From positions 1 through 8,901 of the forward strand of contig DHCC01000089.1 of the NCBI GenBank assembly GCA_002398875.1: DNA of 8,901 nucleotides, written 5' to 3'. This document shows, piece by piece, positions 6,711 through 8,901 of this stretch. The notes under the pieces were generated by a model. It was not told the origin of the DNA. It saw only the letters and a program-made list of their open reading frames with translations, and ran no database searches. A program made the position numbers and the translations under genes. The stretch comes from Bacteroidales bacterium UBA4912. GTDB taxonomy: Bacteria; Bacteroidota; Bacteroidia; Bacteroidales; Dysgonomonadaceae. How positions within the stretch are numbered: the first letter of the stretch is position 1; each line of letters starts with the position of its first letter.

Positions 6711-8177
6711 TCACCTGTTTATATCTTCAACAGGTGCGATATCATATCCTAACACCTTTTCCAAATCAGCTTTTGCAGCGAGGTAATCATAAATTGCGTT
6801 TCTGTTTTGAAGCTCTGCATTGAGAACTGCAAGTGCAGCTGCATTTACATCAACAATTGTACCCATCCCGGTTTCATACCTTTTTAAGGTTATGTCGTGA
6901 CCTTTTCGGGCAAGCTCTACAGATGACTGTGTTGCAATAACTTGTTCGATATTTTTGTTAATCAGATCGAAGTTGTTTTTTATAGACATCCTTAATCCTC
7001 TTTCCAACTCCTTACGCTGTTCACTAAGCTGATAGAGTTGTATTTCGGACTGCTTAACATTATGGTAACGCTGACCACCGTTGAACAACGGGATTTGAAG
7101 GGTTACTCCCAGCATTGAGTATGGATCCCAGCGATAATTACTGAACCTGAAGTCGTTGTTTTGGCTCATATATGTCCAGTTGAAAGAAGTTACGAGTGAT
7201 GGCGCATATTGCAGCTTTTGTAATTCATAAGCATTTTTTGCCTGTTTTGCCTGAAGATCAAACTGCTTTATATCGCTATTTTGCATTAAAGAGGTATCGG
7301 CTGGGATTATCACATCAGACATTGTAGCTTCGTACTCATCAAGAGAACCGGTTACTTTAAGAGGTATTTCACCATCAATCCCCATAAGCATATTAAGTTG
7401 CATTTCTGCAATTTTACGCATGTTTTCTGCCTGAAGGATGCTGGGTATCAGACTCTTTAGCCTTACTTCTGCTGTAATAACATCATATTCAGCTACAACA
7501 CCCTGATTGAATCTGTTGCGAATATTTTGCAGATTAATAGAGTCGGTTTCGTAAGTCAGTTTAAGTACATCGTAACTATCCTGTGCCAGCAAGAGACTAA
7601 AATAGGCCTTTTTAACCTGGTTAATCAGGTTGATTCGTGATGCTCTGGCTTGCTCCATAGCGAGGCTTATGTCCACTTCACTCATCTGGATATTTTTCCA
7701 TAATGAGGGAACAACTAAAGGCATGTTCACATTGAGTCCGGCAGACCAAACATTGAAACGTCCCATTTGGATACCATCACCTGATGTTTCGGGATCGGGT
7801 GCGAACATTTTACCCACTACTTCCATAATCTTAAGCTCTTCCGGAGTATATTTAGTTGGGTCTATATCTCCTCCAAAGCCAAATCCTTCATCAAAATATA
7901 CAGTTTGTCTCTTAATTGCTCGCTGATATGATCCGATGATATCCATTTGCGGTAACAATGCACCATAAGCAGTTTTTTTAGCATACTCCTTCTTGGTGAT
8001 TTCCATATCGGCCACCTTAACAGTGGGATTTTCACTCAACGCTATATCCAATGCACTGTTTAAGTCGATATACAAACTATCTGTCTGCTGAGCTTTTGCG
8101 ATGGTAAGCCCCTTGAAACTGAGCAACATTACAAAAAGCACAGTAAACATTTTTGGATTCATAATTGGTCTTTTCAT
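6711..8177 (-). CDS. TolC-family outer-membrane efflux channel
   Basis: This 488-residue precursor has a signal peptide with a hydrophobic core at about 10-24 and an AKA motif before the mature start near residue 29-31. The mature part shows the two-fold outer-membrane efflux protein repeat. The first half (about 36-265) begins with DLNSALDIALSENPTVKVAD. The second half (about 295-480) begins near DIKQFDLQAKQAKNAYELQK and ends with AAKADLEKVLGYD. Long heptad-like helices with many Gln, Glu, Ala and Leu form the periplasmic tunnel in this family, and three subunits should make the trans-envelope channel. The start at 8177 gives MKRPIMNPKMF. A second ATG at 8162 (MNPKMF) leaves a more standard signal peptide and may be the true start. 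It is 61 bases upstream of the adaptor gene. Channel first, then adaptor and pump, is a common order in Bacteroidota and differs from the usual proteobacterial order. Confidence 0.95.
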   Translation of the reverse strand: MKRPIMNPKMFTVLFVMLLSFKGLTIAKAQQTDSLYIDLNSALDIALSENPTVKVADMEITKKEYAKKTAYGALLPQMDIIGSYQRAIKRQTVYFDEGFGFGGDIDPTKYTPEELKIMEVVGKMFAPDPETSGDGIQMGRFNVWSAGLNVNMPLVVPSLWKNIQMSEVDISLAMEQARASRINLINQVKKAYFSLLLAQDSYDVLKLTYETDSINLQNIRNRFNQGVVAEYDVITAEVRLKSLIPSILQAENMRKIAEMQLNMLMGIDGEIPLKVTGSLDEYEATMSDVIIPADTSLMQNSDIKQFDLQAKQAKNAYELQKLQYAPSLVTSFNWTYMSQNNDFRFSNYRWDPYSMLGVTLQIPLFNGGQRYHNVKQSEIQLYQLSEQRKELERGLRMSIKNNFDLINKNIEQVIATQSSVELARKGHDITLKRYETGMGTIVDVNAAALAVLNAELQNRNAIYDYLAAKADLEKVLGYDIAPVEDINR

Positions 8178-8219
8178 CTTTCTATTTTAATTCTTTTATA
8201 TTTTTTAATTGCATAATAA

Positions 8220-8253
8220 TTGATCTGTTCAAGATATTCTTTCATTTGATCAA
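8220..8253. promoter_or_regulatory. Inverted repeat between tetR and tolC-type gene (candidate operator or hairpin)
   Basis: TTGATC (8220-8225) and GATCAA (8248-8253) form six-base arms 22 bases apart. The right arm is part of the perfect eight-base palindrome ttgatcaa (8246-8253). The left arm also begins a 13-base imperfect palindrome with outer arms TTGA and TCAA (8220-8232). The element starts directly after the regulator stop codon. It could be a second operator controlling the structural genes, or an RNA hairpin. No TAnnTTTG element is found here; the closest match on the - strand, TATCTTGA, fits poorly. The arms do not resemble the repeat upstream of the regulator. Confidence 0.35.
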
Positions 8254-8868
8254 TTACATAGAATGACTTTTCTTTTCTTTCAGATAAGAGTCAATAATTT
8301 TTATACCTTTTTCAGTAGATATTCCACGAACGAAATTAATCATCATCGTATAGAAAAGCTCATTAAAAGAGAAGGGGGGTTTATCCATGTAAGAAGCACG
8401 CATATATGTGTATGTACTCTCTTCTACCAGGAATGCCGCTATCTTTACATTAAGATCTTCACGAATATAACCCTGACTTATACCTTTTAACAGAAATTCC
8501 TGCAAAAGCACGTTGTTCTTTTCCATATTCTTTTGCATCATTTTAGCAATTCTGGGGTAATACTTGTAAATATCATGGAAAAGCTTTTCGTTACTTACGG
8601 GCAGTTGCGTATGAATCTCAATAACTTTGATAAAAACCTCTATCACATTATATTCATCGGCAAGAAATTGTTTGAAAACATTATTACGCTCATCCCTTAT
8701 CTTGATTAGGAGAGAATTGAGTATATCCTCCTTATCTTTGAAATTTTCGTATATCGTCCTTTTAGATATGCCAAGAGAAGAGGCCAGCTCATCCATTGAC
8801 ACACTTTTGATGCCATACATGAAGAATAAATCTCCTGCTTTGTTTATTATTCGATCTCTAATTTCCAT
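8254..8868 (-). CDS. TetR/AcrR-family transcriptional regulator
   Basis: This 204-residue protein has the standard TetR architecture. An N-terminal DNA-binding domain (about 1-50) holds the helix-turn-helix in VSMDELASSLGISKRTIYENF (23-43), followed by KDKEDIL (44-50), a strong family signature. The rest (51-204) is helical and variable, as expected for a ligand-binding and dimerisation domain; its ligand cannot be predicted. It is the first gene of the efflux operon, 76 bases before the channel gene. By family precedent it represses the pump genes until a pump substrate or related molecule binds. A promoter element and an inverted repeat directly upstream suggest that it also controls itself. 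The ATG at 8868 starts MEIRDRIINKAGDLF, the normal length before the helix-turn-helix. The C-terminal tail is lysine-rich (LKEKKSH). Confidence 0.93.
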   Translation of the reverse strand: MEIRDRIINKAGDLFFMYGIKSVSMDELASSLGISKRTIYENFKDKEDILNSLLIKIRDERNNVFKQFLADEYNVIEVFIKVIEIHTQLPVSNEKLFHDIYKYYPRIAKMMQKNMEKNNVLLQEFLLKGISQGYIREDLNVKIAAFLVEESTYTYMRASYMDKPPFSFNELFYTMMINFVRGISTEKGIKIIDSYLKEKKSHSM

Positions 8869-8870
8869 TT

Positions 8871-8898
8871 ACTTTGTGTTGAAAAACGCACAAAGGTA
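8871..8898 (-). promoter_or_regulatory. Bacteroidota-type promoter with overlapping inverted-repeat operator upstream of tetR
   Basis: On the - strand, TACCTTTG (8898 to 8891) fits the Bacteroidota -7 consensus TAnnTTTG exactly. The leader to the ATG at 8868 would be about 15-20 bases. An inverted repeat with perfect seven-base arms, CTTTGTG (8872-8878) and CACAAAG (8889-8895), overlaps the -7 box and the expected start of transcription. Its total span of 24 bases suits a TetR dimer. The -33 element would lie beyond the window edge and cannot be checked. Autorepression is an inference. Confidence 0.55.
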
Positions 8899-8901
8899 GT
8901 A

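Noticed and set aside
2131..8868. A wholly novel multi-gene system
   Set aside because: Regulator, channel, adaptor and pump are all clear members of known efflux families in a known arrangement. Only the small terminal protein and the flanking repeats remain poorly explained.

Overview
The window looks like a chromosomal segment of an AT-rich member of the Bacteroidota, most likely order Bacteroidales. The evidence is the gene order tetR – tolC-type – adaptor lipoprotein – RND pump – small PII-like protein, the lack of convincing Shine-Dalgarno sequences, and a TAnnTTTG promoter element upstream of the regulator. Genus and species cannot be read from the sequence. No transposase, phage gene, RNA gene or CRISPR array was seen.

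Left part, + strand (about 1-1944): an intact medium-chain NAD(P)H quinone oxidoreductase/alcohol dehydrogenase-like gene (81-1055) is followed by a decayed secreted NTF2/SnoaL-like gene. The decayed gene starts at 1183 with a clear signal peptide, changes frame near 1340-1370 and stops at 1465. An open frame of 160 codons (1462-1944) begins in the overlap; it may be the rest of the same broken gene or a separate protein of unknown function.

Middle (1945-2130): a convergent intergenic stretch of 186 bases. It holds an 11-base tandem repeat (about four good copies), a 14-base perfect palindrome, two degenerate 11-base units in the opposite orientation, and a further imperfect palindrome. This is the least explained sequence in the window.

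Right part, - strand (8901 down to 2131): a tripartite efflux operon. In transcription order it encodes a TetR/AcrR-type regulator (8868-8254), a TolC-family outer-membrane channel (8177-6711), a lipid-anchored periplasmic adaptor (6649-5630), an RND inner-membrane proton antiporter (5585-2442) and a 97-residue PII-like protein (2424-2131). The gaps of 76, 61, 44 and 17 bases fit one transcript. The pump uses proton flow to push substrates through the adaptor and channel out of the cell. The regulator probably represses the operon through an inverted repeat that overlaps its own promoter. The order resembles the xepCAB-type efflux locus known from Porphyromonas gingivalis; that comparison is from memory, not from a search.

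The efflux system is a known type. The points most worth following up are the small PII-like protein fixed to the end of the pump operon, the 11-base repeat structure, and the two candidate operators.
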